DNA from: Arabidopsis thaliana
Lineage: Eukaryota; Streptophyta; Magnoliopsida; Brassicales; Brassicaceae
Direction of reading: 5' to 3'
DNA: 64,000 nucleotides
Assembly (NCBI RefSeq): GCF_000001735.4
Contig: NC_003075.7
Span: forward strand, 17,485,001-17,549,000
Both the position numbers and the translations under genes were made by a program. Under the pieces are notes generated by a model that was given only the letters and a program-made list of their open reading frames with translations, was not told the origin of the DNA and ran no database searches. Below are positions 9,820-21,107 of the stretch, piece by piece (the first letter of the stretch is position 1; each line of letters opens with the position of its first letter).

Positions 9820-12124
9820 CTAAAGGGGACGTTTGGCTTTGCCGCAATAAAGAACGTTAAGAGGAGGCTCAGCTTCAGTGTAGAGAGACTTCTCATCGTT
9901 CCAAACACGAACATAGAGCTCTTGTCCTAAATACCTCCTCGACCATATTTGTGACCTTAGATTCCACATTCCTTTGTTATCCAACGACACCAATATGGTT
10001 GTCCACGATAACGGATACACCTTCATACACACAATCATCGTTGATTACTTATTAGATATTTAGATTCAATCATATTGTTTCTAAATAAGATTATTACCTG
10101 AAAAGTGTGTCTTGGAACAGCATCAACCAAGTTGTAACGTTTCCTCATGGTCACGTTCCATGTCCCTGACCCGTATCTGTAAAAGGTAATCAATTACGTA
10201 CGGTTTAAGTTATGAATAACCGGAACCGGTTTAGATAACAGAGGGCAATGTGTTTGCTTACCCGACAGCATAGGCGCTAGTACCGTCCATGTGCCAAGAT
10301 TGAATTGATCTTTCGTCGTTTTGGAAAACGATTTCGACGAACTCATGAAGTTCAACGTCGATAACCGATGTACCAATATGAGCCGGTCCGGTTGTTGGAG
10401 TGCTAATGATTGTCTTGAAATCGAACACGCCCGAGATGTTGTACCAATCAGCGAGTTTCAATGGTGTTGTTGGGTTGATGTATGATATTCGGTTTACTGT
10501 GTACCGAAGCTTCCCGTAGATCAATGTGGCTGCATTGGCTAGGACTAGAGTTCGGTTTATTGGTATGGTCCCGTAATGAAATGATCCTTGTGGGTTTGGC
10601 CTTGCAGCATTTGCCGTCAAATTCATCCTAAGAATCAGAAAAAGTTAAAGTCAAATTAAGCAGAACCAATCTAGACTTGTACGGTTCGATTTAGTTCGGT
10701 TATGTTCGGTTTGGTATTAATACCTAATGGTTCTTGCTTGTTTCATGGACCAATGGATATGGTAAGTAGGACCAATGGGGAGAGGCCCATATGCAGCGTT
10801 TTTGGAGCCTTGGTAACGGAGACTCGCGGTTGTGGTTAGTACCGGTTTTGTAAACCGGGTTGAGGCCACGATGAAATAGTCCCTCACAGAAGCTTTTAAA
10901 GTGACCAGGACGGTCATGGACTGACCAACGTGGACGTCAAGCGACTCATAACTCTCCTGAAGAGTGTGAGCGCCTTCTACTTCAATGAGGCTCATTGTGT
11001 GATTTTGAATCCTAAAATTTATCGATGTAGCTATACCGACATTGGATACCCGGAACTTGTATGTTTTACCTGAAGATAGACAATGAAATTAAAGACATAT
11101 CAAAGACTAGAACAAGACCATGCACGATGTAATATTAAAGATTTGTTATGATGACATTACCTTGTTGACCGGTAAAGATTAAACCTTTAGAGACTCCATT
11201 GATGAGAAGAGCATCAGGAAGAGGAAGAGCAGAGCCTGCGTCGAGCGATTTTCGCAAGTCCTAGAGATCACAAGAATAGTTAAAGAAAAACATTTGAAAA
11301 CATATAAACCAAATCCTTACTTTTTTAAAAACATCAAATTTGCTTTTTATTCATTCACATAGGACTTTTGAAACGATCTTGAGTGTATATCTAGGCTTTG
11401 TACTGGTATGTACCTTGTGGGTCATATTTGAGAACCAGTCAGAGACGAGGAGGGTGAAATCTCCATCGGGTGTTGGATAAGGAGTCGTAATAACAGATCT
11501 CTGGTTAATGTTGAGAGCACCAAAAGCACCACTGGCTCGGTGCAGTGACGTGGAAGCGAAGTAAGTGTAAGTACCGATTTGATCTTTAAGTTGAAACTGG
11601 TAAGTCCAGTTCGAGTTTGGTTGGATCGGACAGTTTGTTCCCAATACTCCATCTTGCCACGATGTCCTCCTCTGCTTCACTCCATTCCTACACATATATT
11701 ACAAAACCGTGTTAAAGGTTTTTTTTCATATTTGTCTAAGCGCACAAATACAATCAGTTATATAGTTACATACCAGGTGATGAGGAATGGCTCGTCCAGC
11801 TTGTTAATGAGATTAACAACAATGTTGTTGTTTGTGACCGCTTCAATCGCTGGACCAGGGAACTGTCCATTGATAAGAATGACCTACATCGTTCGTACCA
11901 AAGTATATAATATCAAAAATTTCATAACGACAATTAACATACTTAAAAAGAGCAAAGAGTGTATGTATTCATACCTGTTGAGGAACACCTAAAGGAGATC
12001 TTGTACCATAAGTAACAGTCCAAGTGTAGAACATATATGGGTCTTCTGCATTAACCAAAACAGAGCCTAACCAAAACAGGGCTCCTATGAATAATTTACA
12101 TACCAGGAGATTGGTCTGTTTCAT
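9820..12124 (-). CDS. SKS15: SKU5-similar multicopper-oxidase-like protein SKS15, with apparent frameshift
   Basis: Eight exons in gene order: 11975-12124, 11774-11883, 11414-11687, 11161-11260, 10724-11069, 10262-10627, 10098-10177, 9820-10020. A signal peptide (KLFIGALFWLGSVLVNA) is followed by cupredoxin-type blocks: INGQFPGP, TSWQDGVLGTNCPI, TYTYFASTSLHRASGAFG, then LLINGV and WSMKQARTIR. The C-terminal domain has DAVPRHTFQVYP and GMWNLRS. This is the SKU5/SKS family (ascorbate-oxidase-like), which mostly lacks copper-ligand histidines and acts in the apoplast in directional growth; the HCHxxxH copper motif is not seen. The seventh exon is 80 nt where phase requires 79: an AAAA run (+ strand TTTT at 10140-10143) puts codons after TMRK out of frame, giving an early stop. 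Dropping one A restores MRKRYNLVDAV and a 541-residue protein. Probably At4g37160. Confidence 0.85.
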
Positions 12125-12230
12125 TTTTGTAAGACGAATAGAATATATAATCTTGATCTCTCTTAATACAAGATTCAAGATCAAGAATTAGACTTGTTTG
12201 TATGTGTTATGGGTTCCACCTCAGGACGAT

Positions 12231-12238
12231 CTTATATA
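12231..12238 (-). promoter_or_regulatory. TATA box candidate of SKS15
   Basis: TATATAAG on the minus strand, 107 bp upstream of the start codon, followed by a purine-rich leader. Distance and match are good for a plant core promoter. Confidence 0.6.
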
Positions 12239-13579
12239 CATGTACGAAGCTAGAGATGGGACTAAGTAAGTGTTTTAGTATATTATTAAGTTTTGTCAGC
12301 GAGGACGACGTGAATCCCCATGCATCACAAAAAAGCCTCAATTGCTCTTTTGCGGCGTACTTCATGCAAAATGCTTGCCTTGACAACTTTTTAATTTAAA
12401 TTTTACGCGATTTAGTAGACATGATGAGATTTGTAATTATATATGTGTGTGTACTACTATAATTTCTCAAATTACCAAGTTTTTCTTTGTCGGCAAGAGT
12501 ATTAGTTATATTTGGCCCTACTAAGTAGTGTCGGTCACTATTATAACCAAACGTTTAATTAGTCAAAAGAAGAGAAAAATAAACCCATGCAATACAAAAT
12601 TTATATTCTTAAATACAATAATGTGTGTTGTAGAAGTGTTATTGATCCAGTAGTTGATCTATACACTAATAGCTTATATATGCAATTCAAGTTTAGATTT
12701 TTTAAAAATCAGAACTAGGTTGATAGGGTGACTTAGTATTAGTAAGGTAGCAAATGACTTGGTAGTAGTGCACACAATTTTTTCAGATTTGACTATGGAA
12801 GTTCCAAAATACATTAAAATAAAATAAATCAGTATAGAAAAGTAGATCTTGATCTATGATTAAATTCTTTGTTCCCTCATACGTAAAATAGTATAAATAT
12901 ATAGGTTGACTTTAAAATTTGGTGTATGGCAATAGAATCTATAATTAAGAAAACCAACAATCACGAGCACATAATTGATTTCTTAAACTAACTAAAACAT
13001 AAGGAGTGTGCTTCTAAGTTATACCTCACAAGATTCCAATTAGCATTAACTAGTTTTTGTAAACTAAAGTTAAAAGTAAGTGAAGTCAAACCAAATGATA
13101 TTTACTCCAAACCATGAGAAACAAGGTGATGCATCCCTAGAAGAGATCACATATTGGGAACAGAAAGAAACTCAAATTAATCACACATGAATTCTTTATC
13201 ACTAATTAAGCTCGCTTGTATCATGTGAATCTGTATATCCTAATGTATTTATATGACATAAAATGTATTTATACGTAAAATGTGTACTAACATGCATGTG
13301 TATGTATGCTTCCTCCGTCCTCATCTTACGAAGCTTGTCTTGAAACTAGCAAATCGATTTCAGAGCCATTAATGGATTCATCCTTTTAATTTGGAGTTTA
13401 AGAAGTTTCATGCCTTTATTCCTTAATCTCTCAAATGTTGATTTTATGTACATTAAGGTTCTACAAAACAAAACTCTTTAAACAATGTACAATTCCTATG
13501 ACTCAGTGACTAATTTGCAATTGTAGTAGAAATAAATCATAGTGGCTTAAAGTGGATGTATCACAAATAGTTTTTATCG
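12239..13579. other. 1.3-kb intergenic region between SKS15 and the PPR gene
   Basis: AT-rich. It contains CATGCA at about 12319 and CATGCATG at about 13292, RY-type (B3-factor) motifs. No coding sequence or RNA gene is recognisable. Confidence 0.4.
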
Positions 13580-15655
13580 TTACCAATAATCTCCACAAGA
13601 ACATTGTCCATTCTCAAAGCAATGAAACCGAGTAGAGTCCCTTACGGTTATCTTCCTCTTTGTGATGTTCGATATGAACTTAATAGCACCGTGACAATCC
13701 ACACAAGACCTCAAGTTCTTAAACACCTTAATCGCCGTTCCTTCTTCTGTCGATAGAATTGCAAATGCAACAGCAAGTTTCTCGCTATGATACACAAGAT
13801 TCTCTTCTTTTTGTTCATCTTCTACATCGTGCAATACAAGACTCGTAGCCGGAACATACCCTTCTTCTTTCATCTTCTTCCTCAATTCCCTCAAGAACTC
13901 AACTATTTGGTTATACATTGGATGCGAAGTATCCGCTGCTATGAATACATGACGCTTCCGTTTTATCTCGGTCCAGCTTGAACCAGGCCTTTTGGTGACT
14001 CCGATTTCTTGCATTCTCTTTCTCATTTTCCCTTCTTCCTCCCATTTACCTGCTGCAGCATAGATGTTAGCCATTGTAACATAAGTAACAGGATTTTCGG
14101 GTTCTATCTTGAACAGTTCTTGAGCCGCTTCCTCTGCTAGGTCAATGTTTCCGTAAGTGCTACACCCACCGAGCACAGAAGCCCACAGAAACTTACTCGG
14201 TTTCATCGGCATTTCACTAATGACGCTCTTTAACTGTTCGAATCTTCCAGACCGAGCTAAAAGATCAACAAGACAAGTGTAATGATCAGAAGTATGAGAT
14301 AACCTGTGTTTCTCAGTTATAGAATAGAAGAATTCGAGTCCTTTTTCGACCAATCCGGCATGAGTACAAGCGGAGAGGACGTTTACAAAGGTAACATGGT
14401 CAGGTTTAGTGCCGGATTTGAGGAGCAAGTCGAAATATTTCAAGGCTTCATCAGGTTGCCCATTCTGAGCACACCCTCCGATCAAAGAAGTCCAAGAAAC
14501 TAAATCGGGTTTAGGACATCCATCGACAACGTGTTTTGCACTTTCAATATTTCCACATTTGGTGTACATATCTACAAGAGAGCTTGATGCAAAAGAGTAA
14601 GGATCAAACCCAACTCTTGTCATATATCCATGAACTTGCTTCCCTAGCTCTTCTGTTGTGAGATCAGCACAAGCATTCAAGACTCCAGCAAAAGTGTATT
14701 CATTGGGCCGTTCACAAGAACCTACCAACTCGGAAAACAAAGAAAACCCTTCCCGCCATCTACTAGACTTGAAATATCTATCTATCATTGATGTCCACGA
14801 GACAACATCTTTCTCAACAATCTTATCAAATATGTTTCTTGCTTCATCGATACAGCCACATTTTCCATACATATCCATCAATGAACTCCAAAGCACTTCA
14901 TCTGAATCCAAACCAGCTCGAACGATATGCCCATGAATCTCTTTCCCTCTACGGATACATTTAACCGCAGCAGCAGCAGCTACTGCAATAGAAACTGTAA
15001 AAATGTTTGGTCTTGAATTCGGTACCCGTTGCATCAAACTATACAACACCAATGCCTCTTCAGGCTGATCCTTCTTAACATAACCCGTAACCATAGCCGT
15101 CCACGAATAACTATCTTTTTCAGTCATTTCATCAAACAACTTCCTCGCTTCCTCAAGCAACCCAACCTCCGCATACCCATTAACCATTACATTCCACGAA
15201 CACAAATCTCTATTCGGCATTTCGTCGAACACCTTCCGTGCATCAACCAAGCTACCACATTTCGCATACATTCTCAAAAGACGGTTCCATATAACAATCC
15301 CAGGTACAAACCCAGAAGTCCTAATGTGTTCATGGACCTTCTTACCTTCTTCAAGAGCACGTGTTTGGCTACAAACTTGAATGAGATTGCAATAAGTAGA
15401 AGCAGGTGGCTTCTTAGCCCGACCCAGAAGTTGAACAGCTTCTCTTAAGAGCTTCTGTCCACATAATACATCAATGGCTTCACCAAATCTATTAGCTCTA
15501 CATAATCGCTCCACCACAACACCACCGTCCTCATGGTTCGGATTGAAGAACTTTTTATCTGAAAACCGCTTCAGTGAGGCGTGAAAAGATGATAGATTTC
15601 TCTTTAATATAAATCCATGGAGAGTAGTTAACTTTCTCGCATTTGAATGATTCAT
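13580..15655 (-). CDS. DYW-class pentatricopeptide repeat protein
   Basis: Single-exon gene of 691 codons. The first ATG in frame is at 15655 (MNHSNARKLTTLHG); the frame extends a little further only through TTG. Repeated PPR signatures of the PLS type are plain: NRLLRMYAKCGSLVDARKVF, DLCSWNVMVNGYAEVGLLEE, VLWSSLMDMYGKCG and SSLVDMYTKCG. They are followed by E/E+ motifs (FLWASVLGGCSTYGNIDLAE) and a complete DYW domain with YHSEKLAVAF (HxE zinc and catalytic motif), CVDCH and the terminal CSCGDYW. DYW proteins bind organellar RNA and the DYW domain is the C-to-U deaminase. The basic, Ser-rich N-terminus suggests import into mitochondria or plastids, but I cannot tell which. Probably At4g37170. 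Confidence 0.95.
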   Translation of the reverse strand: MNHSNARKLTTLHGFILKRNLSSFHASLKRFSDKKFFNPNHEDGGVVVERLCRANRFGEAIDVLCGQKLLREAVQLLGRAKKPPASTYCNLIQVCSQTRALEEGKKVHEHIRTSGFVPGIVIWNRLLRMYAKCGSLVDARKVFDEMPNRDLCSWNVMVNGYAEVGLLEEARKLFDEMTEKDSYSWTAMVTGYVKKDQPEEALVLYSLMQRVPNSRPNIFTVSIAVAAAAAVKCIRRGKEIHGHIVRAGLDSDEVLWSSLMDMYGKCGCIDEARNIFDKIVEKDVVSWTSMIDRYFKSSRWREGFSLFSELVGSCERPNEYTFAGVLNACADLTTEELGKQVHGYMTRVGFDPYSFASSSLVDMYTKCGNIESAKHVVDGCPKPDLVSWTSLIGGCAQNGQPDEALKYFDLLLKSGTKPDHVTFVNVLSACTHAGLVEKGLEFFYSITEKHRLSHTSDHYTCLVDLLARSGRFEQLKSVISEMPMKPSKFLWASVLGGCSTYGNIDLAEEAAQELFKIEPENPVTYVTMANIYAAAGKWEEEGKMRKRMQEIGVTKRPGSSWTEIKRKRHVFIAADTSHPMYNQIVEFLRELRKKMKEEGYVPATSLVLHDVEDEQKEENLVYHSEKLAVAFAILSTEEGTAIKVFKNLRSCVDCHGAIKFISNITKRKITVRDSTRFHCFENGQCSCGDYW

Positions 15656-15806
15656 CTTCTTCACCAAAACAAAAAGAGTTCAAATTCAAAGATCTCGTCG
15701 GCGGCAACATAAGAAATCCACCGATTGCTTTACTCTTAAGAAACCCTCTACCTGACTTCGAAGGTTCCACAATCTTTGTAAAAAATCAAAAGTAAAAACA
15801 AAAAAG

Positions 15807-15878
15807 CTCCGATGCCGGGAATCGAACCCGGGTCTCCTGGGTGAAAGCCAGATATCCTAACCGCTGGACGACATCGGA
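15807..15878 (-). tRNA. tRNA-Glu (UUC)
   Basis: Minus-strand 72-nt cloverleaf. The acceptor stem is TCCGATG paired with CATCGGA, with a discriminator G. The anticodon loop CTTTCAC gives anticodon TTC, and the B box is GGTTCGATTCC. No intron. Immediately 5' is ACAACAAA, the CAA-type start region usual for plant tRNA genes; 3' is a TTTTTTGTTTTT run acting as Pol III terminator. Confidence 0.97.
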
Positions 15879-16314
15879 TTTGTTGTTCTATCTCTCATTA
15901 AGAGAAATATAAATCCAACATTATATAGATTTTGTTTTTGTCGTACCCAACATTATATTTAATTTTTTGCTGAATCATTATTTTATTTTAAAATGGAATC
16001 ACGCTTTGTTCCTTGTTTGTCACTAGAAAACAGCATCTTATTTCATTATTCATCTTTTTACAAGATAAAACTAAGACCATCCAAACATTCAACCTTTTAG
16101 TTGTAGAGAATGAAAGAATCTTTGAAACTATAAACATCCATTGTTTGCCAAATCACCAATAAATATCTACAGATACATTATTCGATTAGAATATATATGT
16201 ATAGATAATCATTCACAATTTTGATTGGTTTTTTCAAAAAAATTGATCCAAGAGTTTAGTTCGAAATTTCTGTTGAAATATAAGTGACTCATTTTCAAGT
16301 AAAAGTTGAACTAT

Positions 16315-17205
16315 CTACATATATATTTTTGGAGCTATTTTAGCAAATAAATCCTAGACTTGAACTTATTTACAACTCAATGCCATTAGCATTAAATCTT
16401 TTTTCCAAACTAATTAATTTTACTTTACATTCTTAATTTAAATTGTCAATCACATTATCAATCAAATTTAATCCAAACAAACTTCACATCAATCCCTTAA
16501 AATTAGCATAAACATATTTGTTAACAATATTTAAAACAAAATTTTTTGTTTAAATAAATATTATTCTTACTAAAAGTTTTTGTTTAAATAAATAAATCAT
16601 GTATTTGAACTTATTTACAATGTCATGTTACTGACATTAATTATTTAGGAATGAAAATATTTAATTAAAGATCTAAATCTTCTAAATCTTCTAAATCCTT
16701 ACTTTTAGATTTATTGTGTCATTACCTTAAAGGTAACAAATATTAACTTTTTAAATATAATTATTTATATATTTAAACTTAATAAAACATTATCAATATT
16801 TAAACTTATAAAAAGTTTAATATGTCACAATTTTTTAACATCATTATATAATATATAGAGTTTAAAAAAAATTCAAATTTTTTCCCTTATATTTTGTGAT
16901 TCGAAATTTTAAAAATAAACATATATTAACCAATTGGCAAAAAATGTGTGGGTTCAACGTCCCGCATCGACTAAAATATTTAGACAATGATTCGTAAACA
17001 TATCATAAATAAGATCAACATTAATAAAATCAATGGGTTTTTTTACGAGACGGGTTTGGCATGAAGAGTTTGGCATAACGTTATTTAATAACAACTGTAA
17101 ATTATAAAATAAAAATATTTTATAAATAGATACAATTTACAAATATTTATATATACTAACTTTAAAAATAAATTGTTCCGCAGTACGCCGCAGATTAAAA
17201 TCTAG
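16315..17205 (+). mobile_element. Probable non-autonomous Helitron remnant (right end)
   Basis: The sequence ends in CCGCAGTACGCCGCAG, then ATTAAAAT and CTAG followed by T. Helitrons end in a short GC-rich hairpin about 10 bp before CTRR and insert between A and T. The arms become a perfect CCGCGG-TACG-CCGCGG hairpin if two G-to-A changes at CpG sites are reversed, a decay pattern expected of methylated transposons. Inside are AT-rich duplicated blocks (TTTTGTTTAAATAAATA near 16543 and 16578; TTGAACTTATTTACAA near 16360 and 16604). The left end is not certain: a TC after A at 16314-16315 is only a candidate. No coding capacity. Confidence 0.4.
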
Positions 17206-17427
17206 TAAAATTCTATTATTGATGACAAATATTATAAAATTCTAAAATTTCGAAATTATATGACTGAAACGAAAACCAAATAATCAACCCATGGGATTCT
17301 TACTTAGATTAACCAAAGACATCATTGGATTCTGGCAGATAGAAACGAAGAAGAACCTTATCCTCAAATTAGCTAGACAGAGCAAAAGCCATCGTTTGTT
17401 AAGAACAATAATACAAAAAAAGTTAGG

Positions 17428-17583
17428 GACACGTGTCGCGAACCCACGATCGAGAATCTAATCAATCAACGGCATCAAAATCTCGACGTCTTTATTACAA
17501 ACAAAGTCGAGACGTTTCAGTTCCTCCTTGAAAGAAAAAAACGATTCTCATGATAAAGAATCTGGATTAGTTGGACACGTGTC
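17428..17583. promoter_or_regulatory. Pair of identical G-box palindromes
   Basis: GACACGTGTC occurs at 17428-17437 and 17574-17583, with an I-box-like CCTTATCCT at about 17356-17364. This combination is usual in light- or ABA-responsive promoters, but the nearest gene start on either side is about 2 kb away. Confidence 0.45.
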
Positions 17584-18262
17584 CTGGTATAGTTGGCTAA
17601 CAGTGAGCCGTTTCTTTTGGTCCGTCCGTTAGATTCCTTGTGGTCTTTATTGTTTATAGGTCCTAGGCATTTTACATGCTACTGTGTTTCGGAATATCTT
17701 TTTGTTAGAGGAATCAAATGTTATTTTGAAAAAATTGAATGCTATTTTAAAATTGAAAGAAATTTGTATTTGGCTAGCAGGAAAAAGCATGGAATAAAGT
17801 AGCTTTGCGTACTGGGATCTTTTACATTGGATTATGCGAAAGATCCTTTTTTCTCATTTTGCTAGAGAATTCTTGAGTTTTATTTCATATAATAATATTA
17901 AGTATAATTCACCTTTTGAACGATATAAGTTTTGATTAGTAAAAAAAATGGATGAGTAGTGGAATAATTTGCAAGAAATAATGGTGCTACATAAGAATGA
18001 TCAACCTAGTTTCTTGAAAAGAATATCAACACTGAAATGAACAAAAATATTCATAATACGATAACCAAAACCAACTAAACCATGAAAAGGGCACTTATAA
18101 ACACAAAGGTTACGTGATTTCTTGAAACTAATGCTCACCGTGAATGTAAATGGACGTTGCGTGTGGTAAAAATAAAGAAAAGACAAAGAGATCTTTTGAC
18201 CACTTCACTCTTTTAAAATCACATACGTATGTGTCGATTTCTAATACAGCTAGTAGCTTGTG

Positions 18263-18348
18263 TTAGCAAAATTTAGTATAATTTTTTTCCGGGTAAAATG
18301 TTTAGTATAATTTTTTAGTAAAATTTAGCAAAATTTAGTATAATTTTT
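18263..18348. repeat. Triplicated TTTAGTATAATTTTT unit
   Basis: The 15-mer occurs at 18272, 18301 and 18334. A longer 24-bp version is identical at 18263-18286 and 18325-18348. The first two copies flank a short T-run insert ending in CCGGGTAAAATG, resembling the other homopolymer-containing insertions in this window. Confidence 0.7.
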
Positions 18349-19381
18349 CTATTCGAAAAGATAAACTAAAGCGAATATGTCCTATACTAGTAAAGATTAA
18401 TTATTTATACGGCTCTACTAATTTAGTCTAGTTATATGATAGTAGTACAAACTGAAGTACGAATTTATGTATCGTACTACTTGCATAAACGTACATGTGG
18501 TTTTGCCTATCTAAGAACATCGTTTAATTAAACCCGATTGTATAGTTTGAATGTTTTATCGGTTTTTAAACGAGTGGTTCGAATTCCATGAAACCGAGAT
18601 TTCAGTATAGCTCTGTGTTTGAGATACAATAACAAATACATGAATCCATAGCCCATAGGCCATACACGGTTATGCCCATTCGGTATTGTTGGTCTAGCAA
18701 AGTTATTTCTGACGATGTGCTACATGTACTATGTGGTACATACCTTTTTTATATTCAACATTTAATCTCATATCATGTTGACTATAAATGTATAACTTTC
18801 AAGCTCATAACATTTAGGTTATAAAAAGTCAATATTTGTTGTAGTCTAAATCTTCTTTATTTCAAACGTAATTTTTTACTCCAAAAAAGTGTAACTTATC
18901 TACTTTTAATTGTTAAAGTAGGAAAATAAAATTTGATTTTTCTTTAAAAAAGTAGAAAATTGTTAATTTTGTACAAATAAATTTGATCTTTCTTAGTTAT
19001 AGTTTGATTTTGTTAATTCCTTATTTTTAATTTTTTATCCAATAATTGAGTTGCTTTATTTTATTTTTAGTCTTTCAACAGATTCTTTTTATATTATCTT
19101 TAATAAATATTTTAGTGGGATATTTCACAGCCTGAACCACTCCATATGCAGAAAATAGTGTTTGTAAAATATTATAGATTCTTCAGAATCCTCTTTTTAA
19201 GACTAATTTGGGAAAATATTAAATACAGGATAACAGGAATATGAGAATCTTGAATGAGAAGAGCACTAAAAACAAAATAAATAACAAGTTTCCCAAAACT
19301 GAAAATTGTAATATAATTAATAGCCGAATTAAAAGGAAAAAAATCCTTAAAGAAAAATATAAAAAAAGAGAAGAATAAATA

Positions 19382-19608
19382 TATATAAGTGAGTGTAACG
19401 ATTCGCCGCGTGTGTACGGGCATCACAAAAAGATTCTTTCTTCCATTTAAAGATAAATCTAATTTTAATATTGACAAAAACACCCTCAAGTCTCCACTTA
19501 TTTACAGCGGCTACGGTTCACCGCGTCCTTCTTCTTCTTCCCTAATCTCATTTTTTTTTTGTTCTCATTTATCTTCTTCAGCATCTTCATCATCTTCTTC
19601 TATATATA
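19382..19608 (+). promoter_or_regulatory. HHO5 core promoter candidates
   Basis: TATATAAG lies at 19382-19389, 259 bp before the start codon. A second TATATATA lies at 19601-19608, only 40 bp before it. The first leaves a pyrimidine-rich 5' leader (TTCTTCTTCTTCC) and seems the better choice. Confidence 0.45.
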
Positions 19609-19647
19609 CCTCTTTAAGCTTGCTTCTCTTTGTCTTTATCTTGTCCG

Positions 19648-20607
19648 ATGGTTCAAACAGAAACCGATCAAAGGATGGGTCTTAATCTGAATTTGTCTAT
19701 CTACTCTTTACCAAAACCCTTATCTCAATTTCTCGATGAAGTGTCGAGGATCAAAGACAATCATTCCAAACTGTCTGAAATCGATGGTTATGTCGGAAAA
19801 TTAGAGGAAGAAAGGAACAAAATCGATGTTTTTAAACGAGAACTCCCTTTATGCATGCTCTTATTGAACGAAGGTATCTTTTATTAAAATTCTCTCCTTT
19901 TCTTTTTTTTATCTTCTCTAATCGATTCGTGTTTTTGTTTAAAGAGATTGTTTTTCTCTGTGTAGCGATTGGGGCGTTGAAGGATGAGGCTAGAAAAGGG
20001 TTATCACTGATGGCATCTAATGGGAAATTCGATGATGTTGAAAGGGCAAAACCGGAAACTGATAAGAAGAGCTGGATGAGCTCTGCCCAGTTATGGATCT
20101 CGAACCCTAATTCCCAATTCCGATCGGTACGATCAAAAAGCAACCCTTTTTATGTTTTGTGAAGAATCATATGTTGTGTGATTGATCTTGTTGACCTTAT
20201 GATCATGTTTTGACAGACAAATGAAGAAGAAGAAGATCGGTGTGTGAGTCAGAACCCATTTCAGACATGTAATTACCCTAATCAAGGAGGGGTATTTATG
20301 CCATTTAACCGTCCCCCACCTCCTCCACCACCAGCTCCTCTGTCTCTCATGACTCCAACATCAGAGATGATGATGGATTATAGCAGAATTGAGCAGAGTC
20401 ATCATCATCATCAATTCAATAAACCTTCTTCACAGAGTCATCACATTCAGAAGAAAGAGCAGAGAAGGAGATGGTCACAGGAACTTCACCGTAAATTTGT
20501 TGATGCTCTTCATAGGCTTGGAGGGCCACAAGGTTAGTCCTTAACCTTAGTAAAGGATCAAACTTTGCTTTAGATTTGATTGATTGATTATACTGAGATT
20601 GTTTTGT

Positions 20608-20639
<32 letters not shown>

Positions 20640-21107
20640 GAGACAGTTGCTACACCAAAGCAGATTAGAGATTTGATGAAAGTTGATGGTTTAACCAATG
20701 ATGAAGTCAAGAGCCATTTACAAGTAAAAGTTCTCATCTTTTACAGTAACTTAAACTTTGATGTGTGGATGAATGAATGATTTTGACAGTGCGGTGAAAT
20801 GAAATTGTTATTGCAGAAATATAGAATGCATATCCGTAAGCATCCGCTGCATCCGACAAAGACTTTGTCATCGTCGGATCAGCCAGGTGTGTTAGAGAGA
20901 GAATCGCAGAGCTTAATAAGTTTGTCGAGGTCGGATTCGCCACAAAGCCCACTTGTTGCAAGAGGGTTGTTCAGTAGTAATGTTGGTCATAGCTCAGAGG
21001 AAGATGAGGAGGAGGAGGATGAAGAGGAGGAGAAGTCTGATGGACGTAGTAGCTGTAGAAATGATGAAACAAAGAAGAAGAGACAAGTGTTGGATCTTGA
21101 GCTTTGA
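19648..21107 (+). CDS. HHO5: GARP (MYB-like) transcription factor HHO5
   Basis: Five exons: 19648-19873, 19966-20126, 20217-20532, 20647-20723, 20817-21107; 356 residues. The N-terminus carries the hydrophobic/coiled segment of the HRS1/HHO family ([20 protein letters not shown], then [20 protein letters not shown]). A Pro run and a His run precede the single MYB-like GARP domain: [40 protein letters not shown] and SHLQKYRMH. An acidic EED/EEE tract follows, and the protein ends in LDLEL, an LxLxL repression motif of EAR type. HHO proteins are nuclear repressors in nitrate and phosphate starvation responses; HHO5 is also reported as ULTRAPETALA-interacting factor UIF1 in floral meristems. Probably At4g37180. 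Confidence 0.93.
20609..20638 (+). repeat. (TTG)10 microsatellite in HHO5 intron 3
   Basis: Ten uninterrupted TTG units lie a few bases before the acceptor that starts exon 4. They could serve as a length-variable polypyrimidine tract. Confidence 0.9.

Larger units (their letters stand above)
15879..19381. other. 3.5-kb AT-rich intergenic region between tRNA-Glu and HHO5
   Basis: No protein gene is supported. It contains a probable Helitron remnant ending at 17205, two identical GACACGTGTC palindromes (17428 and 17574), and a short triplicated repeat at 18263-18348. The small frames here lack family features or ATG starts. Confidence 0.5.

Noticed and set aside
13300..13345. CTTCCTCCGTCC, similar to Stowaway/Tourist MITE ends
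   Set aside because: No matching inverted end or TA target duplication was found nearby.
17593..17802. 69-codon frame downstream of the two G-boxes
   Set aside because: It begins at TTG rather than ATG, has no recognisable motif, and no intron or homologue could be suggested.
18441..18481. Inverted repeat AGTAGTAC ... GTACTACT with a 25-nt spacer
   Set aside because: Eight-bp arms are common by chance in 64 kb, and there is no GC-rich stem, T-run or conserved loop to suggest an RNA or terminator.
18555..18600. GGTTCGAATTCC resembling a tRNA B box
   Set aside because: No A box, no pairing acceptor stem and no anticodon stem can be drawn around it.
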